DNA of 31,240 nucleotides from an uncultured Clostridia bacterium (GTDB lineage Bacteria > Bacillota > Clostridia > TANB77 > CAG-508), in the NCBI GenBank assembly GCA_934167495.1, contig CAKPKP010000016.1:1-31240 (forward strand), read 5' to 3'. Positions 23,986 to 31,167 of this stretch are shown one piece after another. The position numbers were made by a program, and so were the translations under genes. A model generated the notes under the pieces. It was not told the DNA's origin, ran no database searches, and saw nothing but the letters and a program-made list of their open reading frames with translations. Within the stretch, counting starts at the first letter, position 1. Every line of letters starts with the position of its first letter.

Positions 23986-25065
23986 TTATTCTTTATTTGT
24001 AATATTTGCTTTTATTATTTTTAAAAGTGAATGAAAGACTTGTGTTATCATTTTTTTACTTTCATCATCTACGTTTTGATATGTTTTTATTATAATTTTA
24101 GCACTATTAAACCAATTCTCTCTGATTCCTGCTAAAGTTTCTGCATCTGTTGTTTTTAATATATCAAATATTATATTAATTACTTGTGCTCTTTTCTCTG
24201 GTTCTACATTAGATAACCATGTTTTTATTGTTTTATCTACAAATTCACTTCCATTTGTAACTTCATCTACAGTTATAAATTCTTTTCCTTCTAGTTGCCA
24301 ACTATATAAATCGTGTTGCATTATTCCTTTTTGAGTACTTTTAATAACTGTATATTTCTCTTGATGATTTAATAATCTTCCAATTACAGAAGATTGAGGT
24401 ATATATGTATGAACTTTATTTATTATATCTTTATATTCAGCTGTTTCAGTTATTTTATCACTAAAACCTGGTCCATCATTATTATAAATATTAATTATTC
24501 TATCTTTAATTTCTGAATTGCAAAATATTGATGAATATACAGCTAAATTTCCTCCTTTAGAATGTCCACCTATTCTTAATTTTTTTGAATAGATGTTTGC
24601 TATTTCATTTAAATATTTTACAGAATCTTGTTGGGAAGCTGTATGTTCTTCGAAGCTCATATTAAAGTCTTCTTTCCATCCAACTAATGTATTATCTGTT
24701 CCTCTATATGAAACATAAATTGTATCATCAGGCATTAATATAGTTATGGCAGAAAATTGTTTTTCTTGTTCCATACTAATTTTATTAATATATTTAGTAA
24801 CAAGCATTTTTCCAAATCTTTTTGATTTTCCCATTAGTGGAAATAATTCTACGTCATCGTCCCATAAGATATTCAATTTTTTTACATCTTTTGTAGCAAA
24901 TCTCTCGCTTAATTCATCAATATTTACAGTTTCATCTGATTTTATTAAAGAATCAAATGGTAAATACGAAAATCTAGATAATATTAAGCTATCTATTTCA
25001 TTAAATTCTGATTGCTCTAATGTTAAATCGCCTCTCCACTTTATATAATCCAATATGTTTGCCAT
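23986..25065 (-). CDS. DUF2974 (Mbeg1-like) alpha/beta-hydrolase
   Basis: A 359-residue protein of the DUF2974 family (PF11187), a lipase-like alpha/beta hydrolase group common in Firmicutes. The N-terminus NILDYIKWRGDLTLEQSEFNEIDSLI is typical. The oxyanion region YVSYRGTDNTLVGWKED lies near 118-134, and the nucleophile elbow GHSKGGNLA at 167-175 holds Ser169. An Asp in NNDGPGF near 196 may be the acid. No signal peptide. GAGGTAA precedes the ATG. It begins 23 bp after the 25089 gene and runs into the pheA remnant, probably one transcript. The substrate is unknown. Confidence 0.88.
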   Translation of the reverse strand: MANILDYIKWRGDLTLEQSEFNEIDSLILSRFSYLPFDSLIKSDETVNIDELSERFATKDVKKLNILWDDDVELFPLMGKSKRFGKMLVTKYINKISMEQEKQFSAITILMPDDTIYVSYRGTDNTLVGWKEDFNMSFEEHTASQQDSVKYLNEIANIYSKKLRIGGHSKGGNLAVYSSIFCNSEIKDRIINIYNNDGPGFSDKITETAEYKDIINKVHTYIPQSSVIGRLLNHQEKYTVIKSTQKGIMQHDLYSWQLEGKEFITVDEVTNGSEFVDKTIKTWLSNVEPEKRAQVINIIFDILKTTDAETLAGIRENWFNSAKIIIKTYQNVDDESKKMITQVFHSLLKIIKANITNKE

Positions 25066-25088
25066 AATTGTTACCTCTTTTCTCTTAT

Positions 25089-25343
25089 TTATAGTTCAAA
25101 TATATTTGCTTTTAATACTAGTCTTGAAATTGTAATTTTATCTGTAAGTGATATGTTCCACTTACTTCCAACAATACTTCTTTTTATTTTATATTCTTGA
25201 GTTGGAGCTCCTATAAGTTTATTTAATTGTTTTTGAAGTTCAACTTTATTTGTATAAATTGACAAAATGTTTTCATTATAAATAACATTTATAGTTGTTT
25301 CTATTTCAGATTTATTTATTTGTTTATATATTTTCTTTTCCAT
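25089..25343 (-). CDS. Hypothetical protein, 84 aa
   Basis: A small protein I do not recognise. The pattern NVIYNENILSIYTNKVELQKQL, then a W-containing strand (GSKWNIS) and a C-terminal ISRLVL, suggests a compact alpha/beta fold. AGGGGA lies upstream of the ATG at 25343, and a TATAAT with TGA before it lies near 25415, a possible extended -10 promoter. It heads the DUF2974-pheA remnant row. Confidence 0.65.
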   Translation of the reverse strand: MEKKIYKQINKSEIETTINVIYNENILSIYTNKVELQKQLNKLIGAPTQEYKIKRSIVGSKWNISLTDKITISRLVLKANIFEL

Positions 25344-25459
25344 AACATTCCCCTAAATATTGCATATTTTCTATCTTTTGTAAATGTTATTATTAATAAT
25401 TTTCTGTTTTGGATTATATCATAATTTTCCGTCAAATTCTATTACAATTTTATAAAATT

Positions 25460-26113
25460 TTACTTTATTTTTACGCCAAGTAAATATAATAAATATGGTG
25501 CTTGAAATTCGTCTATTACAGCTCCTTTTATATCTTCTACTGAAATTGCTATTCCTTCTATTTTAGATGTTGATAAGTCCACATTTTTAAGAGATGTTTT
25601 GAAAAATTGAGCTTGCGTTAAACCTGATGACTCAAAATATATATCTTTTACCTTTGTTTCTTGAAAATAGCTATTTCTTAAAAGAGTATTTTGAAACAAA
25701 ACTCTTTCAATACTTGCCATAGATAAATTTATATAATTTGCATTTGAATCTAATATTGCTACATTGTATAACCTACTTTCTGAAAAATTACAACCTGTAA
25801 GTTTGCAATTTGTAAATTCACATCTAATAAAAGTTGTATTTGAAAATGATGTATTTGCAAAATTGCAGTTAACAAATTTTACATCTCTAAAAGTATTATT
25901 ATCTAGTTTTATATTTGAAAGGTTTACAGTATCAAACATACATGTTTCAAATTCTATATCGTAAATCTGCTCATTATAATTTTCTAACAAATCAATTTGA
26001 TTTACTAAAATATTTTCTATTTTTTCTGCTTGCATAATGTCGTTTAGTACATCATTTATATTTTTAGTTATTAAATTCTCTTTTATTAATTTTTGAGGCT
26101 TTAAAATATTCAT
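25460..26113 (-). CDS. Pentapeptide-repeat protein
   Basis: A 217-residue protein with a right-handed quadrilateral beta-helix formed of A(D/N)LXX-type repeats over residues about 55-190: FETCMFDTVNLSNIKL, FRDVKFVNCNFANTSF, RCEFTNCKLTGCNF and so on. An N-terminal helical piece (1-50) precedes it, and the end GAVIDEFQAPYLLYLLGV is the capping helix often seen in these proteins. Some relatives (Qnr, MfpA) mimic DNA and shield gyrase, but most have no known role, and nothing here decides. AAGGAG precedes the ATG. Repeat copy 4 lies 18 bp upstream. Confidence 0.88.
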   Translation of the reverse strand: MNILKPQKLIKENLITKNINDVLNDIMQAEKIENILVNQIDLLENYNEQIYDIEFETCMFDTVNLSNIKLDNNTFRDVKFVNCNFANTSFSNTTFIRCEFTNCKLTGCNFSESRLYNVAILDSNANYINLSMASIERVLFQNTLLRNSYFQETKVKDIYFESSGLTQAQFFKTSLKNVDLSTSKIEGIAISVEDIKGAVIDEFQAPYLLYLLGVKIK

Positions 26114-26130
26114 ATGTTTCTCCTTTTATT

Positions 26131-26168
26131 TCTCTAATAGGAATTTCAGAGAAACTTCCTATTAGAGA
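26131..26168. repeat. Interspersed palindromic repeat, copy 4 (hairpin C only)
   Basis: TCTCTAATAGGAA-TTTC, loop AGA, GAAA-C-TTCCTATTAGAGA. The ATAGGAA/TTCCTAT core and AGA loop equal copies 1 and 3, while the inner and outer pairs differ but remain paired. It lacks the linker and hairpin B. It lies directly behind the terminator at 26178-26204. Confidence 0.75.
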
Positions 26169-26177
26169 AAAATATAA

Positions 26178-26204
26178 CCTTAAAAAGCTTTTGACTTTTT
26201 AAGG
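26178..26204 (-). terminator. Intrinsic terminator of the pilin-like/secreted protein genes
   Basis: CCTTAAAAAG/CTTTTTAAGG with a 7-nt loop and a U-rich tail on the minus strand, 9 bp after the stop of the 26213 gene. Confidence 0.85.
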
Positions 26205-26212
26205 CGTATTTT

Positions 26213-26890
26213 TTATTTTGTTTGTGCATTCCAAATTACTGGTCTGAAAGTTGCTCTAGAATCCATTCCTCCATTAGTAATAGTACTATATTGTGTATAA
26301 TATCCAAAAATGTTTCTTCTTGCTATAATTTCTCTGTAGCTAGATGTATCTGATGGAAAAGATGCATCACTTCCATACCACGATTTGGTTTCTGAAAAAG
26401 CATATCCTTTTAAATTTACTGAATTTGAATTTATTGTTTCAACATATTTTGAATTCTTATTATTTATTAAAGATTTAACTAGTTCTCCTGAAGAAATATT
26501 ATCATAGATACTAGCAGTTTGAGTAAACGGTGTATATCCAAAATCCATTACACCTGTAATGTTATTTGTTGTTGAACAATAAGTTCTTTCATTAATAACA
26601 ACTGAAGTACCAGTTTTGCTTCTTACATTCCCGTATGTACTTGCGCCTAAATATGCTACTGCTGACCAGTCTTTATTTAAAGTTAAATGTGGGTCTAATG
26701 AGTTATTTCCAAGTGTTGAATCTGCATTTCTTAAATTATAGCATAAATCATAAGAATCTGATGCTGTTATATTTGTATATGCTGATGTTCCTGGCTTTAC
26801 TTCAATAGCTGCATTAGATGTAGTAGAAATAGATATAAGAATTAAAGCTACTAATACAACTAAAAATAATTTATATTTATTTTTTATCAT
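26213..26890 (-). CDS. Secreted protein of unknown function
   Basis: A 225-residue exported protein. A Sec signal peptide fills residues 1-28 (KNKYK, then LFLVVLVALILIS), with likely cleavage after SNA. The mature part is rich in Ser, Thr and Asn with scattered aromatics; the end (MDSRATFRPVIW) resembles the terminal segment of C-type-lectin/FGE-like extracellular domains, but this is weak. It has two Cys, which could form a disulfide. It starts 20 bp after the prepilin-like gene, so the two are probably made together at the cell surface. Confidence 0.75.
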   Translation of the reverse strand: MIKNKYKLFLVVLVALILISISTTSNAAIEVKPGTSAYTNITASDSYDLCYNLRNADSTLGNNSLDPHLTLNKDWSAVAYLGASTYGNVRSKTGTSVVINERTYCSTTNNITGVMDFGYTPFTQTASIYDNISSGELVKSLINNKNSKYVETINSNSVNLKGYAFSETKSWYGSDASFPSDTSSYREIIARRNIFGYYTQYSTITNGGMDSRATFRPVIWNAQTK

Positions 26891-26910
26891 TTTAAATCAA
26901 TTCCTTTCTT

Positions 26911-29268
26911 TTAATCTTTTTTAGATGGTTCATATTTACTCATCCATATGCCACTAAGTTCTCCATCACTTGTTGTAAATGCTGGATGTACTGTATAATT
27001 ATTTGGCAATCCATTTGGATACATTTCTGTATTTAATGGTTTATTATTTTTGTCTATAAATATAATGCTTGTAGACTTGTATGTACTATCTGCTCCTATT
27101 TGGTACGCATATCTTGGTATCCATACCCACCAACTTTCTAATCCATTTGCCACTGTTTTTACATTTGCCCATATTTTTTCTGAATAATCATACCACTTTG
27201 TTGTAACTGTATTTAGTTCTGAAGTGTCTGCATCTTTTAATAATATTTCATCACTAAACTCTTCTGTTTCTGGATTATATATTTCAATATAAGTATTTTC
27301 TTCATCAAATCCATCTAAGTTTGGCTCTAATACTTGTTTCATTCCAACTGGCTCGCCATAGCTTGGCTCATATTTGCTCATCCATATTCCACTAAGTTCG
27401 CCATCACTTGTTGTAAATGCAGGATGTACTATGTAATCGCTTGGTAATCCGTTTGGATACATTGTTGTATTTAGTGGATTATTATTTTTGTCTATAAATA
27501 TAACACTTGTAGACTTATATGTACTATCTGCTCCTATTTTATATGCATATCTTGGTATCCATACCCACCAACTTTCTAGTCCATTTGCCACTGTTTTTAC
27601 ATTTGCCCATACTTTTTCTGAATAATTATACCATTTTGTTGTATCTGTATTTAATTCTGAAATATTGGCATCTTTTAATAATACTTCATCACTAAAGCTT
27701 TGAGTTTCTGAATTATATATTTCTAAATATGTATAATTTTTGTCAAATCCGTTTAAATCTGGCTCTAATACTTGTTCCATTCCTTTTGGTTCACCATAAC
27801 TTGGCTCATATTTACTCATCCATATTCCTTTAAGTTCTCCATCACTTGTTGTGAATGCTGGGTGTACTTCATATCCTTCTGGTAATCCATTTGGAAATTT
27901 AACTTTATCTAATGGAGTATTTTTCAAATCTACAAAAATAACATCCATTTTTCCAGAGTTGCTATCAGCATTTTTGCTATATGCATATCTTGGTATCCAT
28001 ACCCACCAGCTCTCTAGCCCGTTTGCTATTGTTTTTACGTTTGCCCACTGTTTTTGAGAATAATTGTACCATTTATTTTCACTATTTACAGTATTTAAAT
28101 CTACTGTAGATAATTGTAACTCTTCTGTAAAGCTATCTGTAACTACATCATACAATTCTATATAAGTATAATTTTTATCAAATCCAGACATATCTGGTGC
28201 TAAAGTTTCTAGAGAAGGACTTTGATCAGTTTTTGATGGTTCATATTTGCTCATCCATATACCTTTTAAAGGTTTACCATCTACGGTAAATGCTGGATGT
28301 ACTTCGTATCCTTCTGGTAAAGTGCCATTGTATTCTGCTTTTAATGGCTTACCTTCAATATCAACATATATGATATGTATAGGCTCAGTAGCACTTGTTC
28401 CACTTGCATCTATTTTATATGCATATCTTGGTATCCATACCCACCAACCTTCTAGTCCAGTACCTGTTGTTTTTACATTCGCCCATCTTTGATTTGATGT
28501 ATATTCATGAAATGTATAGTTTTTATCATCTCGTTGTATAACATTTTTCTTTCCACTACTTATGTAGTCTTTTGCTGTAACTAATATTTGCTCTTGGAAA
28601 TCTTCTGAATAATATACTATTTCAGTATTTGAACTGCTAAATCCTTTTAAATCTGGTTCATAATATTTTTCTCCGTTTACTTCTACTATACTTGATTCAT
28701 CTTTTATTATTAAATCTTGCTGTGGTTTAGAATCTGAAGATGTATTTCCTTTTCTTAATTGTGCTACTTGATAACTATGATATACTTTTCCTCCTATAAT
28801 TGTTGGACTTATTTTAAAAACTGTATTTGACTGTTCATCATAAATGTATGTATCTTCTTTATTTTTTCCAGTTTCTTTATCTACTATATATATTTTAGTA
28901 GTATTTTCATTTAAAGTATCTGAATCTTGGTCACTAGGAGTTTCATCGCTAGGTAAACCTTTTCTTACATATATTATTTCTTGCTTTAATGTATCTGGAT
29001 ATGTTAGGTCTGACCTTTCTCCCATATTACTTTCAAAGATTTTTACATTTTCTGTCCCATATATATGTTCGTTCATAACTATGTTTTGTTTCTTTAATTC
29101 AACATTTTCCTGAATTTCTTGCATCTCTTGAGCAAAGATTGCAAATTTTGCCCTATTTATAATTCCGTTTTCTCCAACAATTGCAACTAAACTAATGCCC
29201 GCTAATATTAAAAGTACTACAATAGTTATAACAAGAGCAATTAATGTAATTCCTCTGTTATTTTTCAT
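26911..29268 (-). CDS. Prepilin-like surface protein with four WWVWIPRYAY repeats
   Basis: A 785-residue protein with a type IV prepilin N-terminus: a short basic leader (MKNNRG), then the hydrophobic helix ITLIALVITIVVLLILAG. Cleavage by prepilin peptidase after Gly6 is likely, though the usual Glu at +5 is Ala. A helix (to about 65) and a variable spacer (66-260) follow. The rest is a tandem repeat with a period of exactly 146 residues, each unit carrying WANVKT, WWVWIPRYAY, YEVHPAFT and GIWMSKYEPS. GIWMSKYE resembles the start of FGE-sulfatase/C-lectin folds. The length is far above a normal pilin (150-200), so it is a large pilin-like adhesin or minor tip protein. GAGGGGGG lies 6 bp before the ATG. 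Confidence 0.85.
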   Translation of the reverse strand: MKNNRGITLIALVITIVVLLILAGISLVAIVGENGIINRAKFAIFAQEMQEIQENVELKKQNIVMNEHIYGTENVKIFESNMGERSDLTYPDTLKQEIIYVRKGLPSDETPSDQDSDTLNENTTKIYIVDKETGKNKEDTYIYDEQSNTVFKISPTIIGGKVYHSYQVAQLRKGNTSSDSKPQQDLIIKDESSIVEVNGEKYYEPDLKGFSSSNTEIVYYSEDFQEQILVTAKDYISSGKKNVIQRDDKNYTFHEYTSNQRWANVKTTGTGLEGWWVWIPRYAYKIDASGTSATEPIHIIYVDIEGKPLKAEYNGTLPEGYEVHPAFTVDGKPLKGIWMSKYEPSKTDQSPSLETLAPDMSGFDKNYTYIELYDVVTDSFTEELQLSTVDLNTVNSENKWYNYSQKQWANVKTIANGLESWWVWIPRYAYSKNADSNSGKMDVIFVDLKNTPLDKVKFPNGLPEGYEVHPAFTTSDGELKGIWMSKYEPSYGEPKGMEQVLEPDLNGFDKNYTYLEIYNSETQSFSDEVLLKDANISELNTDTTKWYNYSEKVWANVKTVANGLESWWVWIPRYAYKIGADSTYKSTSVIFIDKNNNPLNTTMYPNGLPSDYIVHPAFTTSDGELSGIWMSKYEPSYGEPVGMKQVLEPNLDGFDEENTYIEIYNPETEEFSDEILLKDADTSELNTVTTKWYDYSEKIWANVKTVANGLESWWVWIPRYAYQIGADSTYKSTSIIFIDKNNKPLNTEMYPNGLPNNYTVHPAFTTSDGELSGIWMSKYEPSKKD
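26914..28485 (-). repeat. 438-bp tandem repeat inside the prepilin-like gene
   Basis: The Trp codon of WANVKT falls at 28485, 28047, 27609 and 27171: three full units of exactly 438 bp and a fourth cut after 258 bp at the gene end. The last two units are the most alike at the DNA level (shared KIGADSTYKST-type segment), pointing to recent duplication at the 3' end. Confidence 0.92.
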
Positions 29269-29375
29269 CTTTCCCCCCTCTTTTGTATAATAAAGATATA
29301 TGAATTATGCTATCATATATAAAAAAACAATTCAATATATGTAATTGAATTGTAAAATAATTTTATACAATTTTT

Positions 29376-29395
29376 GCGGACAAAACAATGTCCGC
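29376..29395. other. GCGGACA hairpin after the HMA gene
   Basis: GCGGACA (29376-29382) pairs with TGTCCGC (29389-29395), 6-nt loop. On the minus strand no U run follows; on the plus strand TTTTC does. Its GCGGAC/GTCCGC pair also occurs in hairpin A of repeat copy 1, so it may be a relic of that element or a terminator. Confidence 0.5.
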
Positions 29396-29409
29396 TTTTC
29401 ATATAAACT

Positions 29410-29619
29410 CTATAAAGCTATGTTAAATCCAGCTTCTATTATAGTATCTTTTATTTTTTCTGAAGTTATTTTGCTTTTATCAAAGCTTATTGTTGCAACT
29501 GCATTATCAAAATTAACTCTCGCTGTATTTACTCCATCTAAGCCATTAAGAATTTTCTCTAATCTATTTGAGCAACCTGTACATTCCATTCCTTCAATTT
29601 TTAACTCTATATTATCCAT
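29410..29619 (-). CDS. Heavy-metal-associated (HMA) domain protein, CopZ-like
   Basis: A 69-residue ferredoxin-like metal-binding domain. The Cu(I) motif MECTGCSNRLE puts the two cysteines at residues 13 and 16. Such proteins carry copper to a P-type ATPase or repressor; neither gene is in the window. I start at ATG 29619, seven bases after GGAGGT; the longer frame to 29634 overlaps that site. It is a single-gene unit with its own promoter. Confidence 0.92.
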   Translation of the reverse strand: MDNIELKIEGMECTGCSNRLEKILNGLDGVNTARVNFDNAVATISFDKSKITSEKIKDTIIEAGFNIAL

Positions 29620-29650
29620 ATAACTTACCTCCATTATTTTTTATATAAAA

Positions 29651-29679
29651 ATTTTAGCACTAGCTAATTTAAAAGTCAA
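29651..29679 (-). promoter_or_regulatory. Promoter of the HMA gene
   Basis: TTGACT (29674-29679), a 17-bp spacer ending GTGC, and TAAAAT (29651-29656). No obvious CsoR-type palindrome was noted. Confidence 0.8.
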
Positions 29680-29706
29680 ATATTTTAAATTTATATATTT
29701 CCTACT

Positions 29707-29759
29707 ATTTCTGTACAAAGTATTTATATTATAGGAAGTTCAGAGAACTTTCCTATAAT
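29707..29759 (+). repeat. Interspersed palindromic repeat, copy 3 (lacks hairpin B left arm)
   Basis: The 53 bases are identical to 10428-10480 of copy 1: the end of hairpin B, the TGTACAAAG linker and hairpin C. The left arm of B and all of A are absent. It lies directly behind the terminator at 29764-29815. Confidence 0.88.
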
Positions 29760-29763
29760 ATAA

Positions 29764-29815
29764 AAAAGCAAGTAAAATTTATATGTATATTTCATATAAT
29801 ATTTTACCTGCTTTT
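29764..29815 (-). terminator. Intrinsic terminator of the SprT-like gene
   Basis: A long stem: AAAAGCA, GTAAAAT and TTATATG pair with CATATAA, ATTTTAC and TGCTTTT, with one G-U pair, and a U run on the minus strand. Confidence 0.85.
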
Positions 29816-29870
29816 AAAAGTAGTATTATACTAATATTATATTCATTATATTTTTCTATGTTACTAGAAT

Positions 29871-30452
29871 TTATTTAAGCTTTTCTACTTCCAACATTCC
29901 TCCACATTTAGCACATCTGTATTTTAATTTAAAATATTTTGCAATTCTTTGTCTATAACTTATAATGCCACATTTTTTACAAGTTATTCTATAATTATAT
30001 TGGTTAGCATATTCTTTATAGTCTAAATTGCTTTCTTTATAATCTTCTGCTTTATTTCCAAGTCTTGTTATATTATATCCTAATTTTTGATTTATTAATT
30101 TTGCATATTTTTTAAAATTTTCGCCATGATTATTGCATCCTGGAAAACAATGGATTATTTCATGAATTATAGTATTTTTTATAATCTTATCATCTAGATC
30201 CATTACCCACTTGCTTATTTCTATATGATGATTTTCAAACAAATCATATTTTATAAATATTTTTCTTCCTTTTTTTATTTTCTTCATAGAAGTTTTTACT
30301 GGATTTTCAGATTTACAACATCCATATCTTTTTGTAACTCTTTTGGCAATTTTTATATCTATGTTTCCTAACAAAGGATTTGTTAAATCTATTCCTATTG
30401 ATTCAAGCTCTCTACAACATTCATTATATAAATTTTTAAGTTTTTCTTCCAT
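29871..30452 (-). CDS. SprT-like zinc metallopeptidase domain protein
   Basis: A 193-residue SprT-like protein. The metallopeptidase motif HEIIH lies near residues 96-100, a third ligand His in NNHGENFKKY near 110, and the C-terminus holds a zinc ribbon with CKKC and CAKC about 30 residues apart. Eukaryotic relatives (Spartan) cleave DNA-protein crosslinks; bacterial SprT roles are unclear. I start at ATG 30452 because GAGG lies six bases upstream; the in-frame ATG at 30464 has no ribosome site. It is followed by a strong terminator and repeat copy 3. Confidence 0.85.
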   Translation of the reverse strand: MEEKLKNLYNECCRELESIGIDLTNPLLGNIDIKIAKRVTKRYGCCKSENPVKTSMKKIKKGRKIFIKYDLFENHHIEISKWVMDLDDKIIKNTIIHEIIHCFPGCNNHGENFKKYAKLINQKLGYNITRLGNKAEDYKESNLDYKEYANQYNYRITCKKCGIISYRQRIAKYFKLKYRCAKCGGMLEVEKLK

Positions 30453-30480
30453 ATTATTCCTCATTTTTATTTATATAAAA

Positions 30481-30504
30481 ACTGCCACTAATTAAAGTGG
30501 CAGT
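30481..30504 (-). terminator. Intrinsic terminator of the 30562-30993 gene
   Basis: ACTGCCACT (30481-30489) and AGTGGCAGT (30496-30504), nine perfect pairs, loop of six, then a U run on the minus strand. Confidence 0.9.
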
Positions 30505-30561
30505 CAACTTGCATTTTATCAATGCTCTACATGAGTTAAACTTTTTAAATTCTACATTAGT

Positions 30562-30993
30562 TTAAGCCTTGTTATTCACACTTCTGTAGAATCTGACTCT
30601 CTTTACACCCAAAGCTTCAGGAGAAGCTTTTCTGTAAAACTTGACTCTGTTTCCGCCCAAAGCCTTAGAAGAAGATTTAACATTGTCTAACTTAATCACA
30701 TCATAGCCTAATGCATTTTCAAACTTTTTTGATGCAATATTTCTGAAGGTTAAATCTGCATCCGGAATTATGCAAGTACTTCGTGATAATTTATACTGAA
30801 AAGGTACATTCATAGCAGTAATTTTATCATTCAAAGTTTGCAAATCCGCTAGTGCGAGATGTTTTCTTCTTACTGAATTATTTTTTGGGATAATGATTCT
30901 GTCTTTTCCTGTAAGATGCTGATGTACAGTAGCCACTAAGCATAATGCAGATATCCGCTTGGAAGTTTCAATCGAGTTTATCTTGGGTGTCAT
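30562..30993 (-). CDS. Basic hypothetical protein with a duplicated C-terminal motif
   Basis: An unrecognised 143-residue protein, strongly basic. The N-terminal 100 residues look globular (LCLVATVHQHLTG; LALADLQTLNDKI). The end carries two 16-residue copies: SKALGGNRVKFYRKA and SPEALGVKRVRFYRS, likely RNA- or DNA-contacting given their charge, though that is inference. AGGAGG lies six bases before the ATG at 30993. It is a single-gene unit: promoter at 31114-31142, a roughly 110-nt leader with a tiny ORF, and a perfect terminator. Codon use is richer in GC than in the housekeeping genes and includes CGG at codon 13. Confidence 0.7.
   Translation of the reverse strand: MTPKINSIETSKRISALCLVATVHQHLTGKDRIIIPKNNSVRRKHLALADLQTLNDKITAMNVPFQYKLSRSTCIIPDADLTFRNIASKKFENALGYDVIKLDNVKSSSKALGGNRVKFYRKASPEALGVKRVRFYRSVNNKA
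30582..30674 (-). repeat. 48-bp direct repeat in the 30562 gene
   Basis: Two units with a 48-bp period (30582-30626 and 30630-30674) encode FYRS/FYRK...EALG/KALG copies. They differ at several third positions, so the duplication is not brand new. Confidence 0.8.
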
Positions 30994-31040
30994 AAAAATC
31001 CTCCTATCATATTTTGCGTGCTACAGCTCACAAATTAAAT

Positions 31041-31064
31041 TTACGGAGGTCCCCGTACTTTCAT
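31041..31064 (-). CDS. Leader peptide ORF MKVRGPP
   Basis: A seven-codon ORF (Met-Lys-Val-Arg-Gly-Pro-Pro-stop) in the leader of the 30562 gene, with AAAGGA nine bases before its ATG. The Arg codon is CGG. Arg-Gly-Pro-Pro at a stop resembles RAPP-type arrest motifs and polyproline stalls. The Pro codons (ACCTCC at 31045-31050 on the plus as GGAGGT) are complementary to the GGAGG of the downstream gene, and the ORF can fold on itself (TACGG/CCGTA). This suggests a translational attenuator but is unproven. Confidence 0.5.
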   Translation of the reverse strand: MKVRGPP

Positions 31065-31113
31065 ACGTTTCATTCCTTTCTCATGTGTAATACCTAAAAA
31101 TTAAGTAATTAAT

Positions 31114-31142
31114 ATTTTAGCACTTTTTTTAGCTTAAGTCAA
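31114..31142 (-). promoter_or_regulatory. Promoter of the 30562-30993 gene
   Basis: TTGACT (31137-31142), a 17-bp spacer rich in A and ending GTGC, then TAAAAT (31114-31119). The start should lie near 31107, upstream of the leader ORF. Confidence 0.8.
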
Positions 31143-31167
31143 ATTTTTTAACTAGTTTTAATGTGTG

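Noticed and set aside
26914..28485. CRISPR-like array
   Set aside because: The 438-bp periodicity is an in-frame protein repeat, and no short repeat with unique spacers occurs anywhere in the window.
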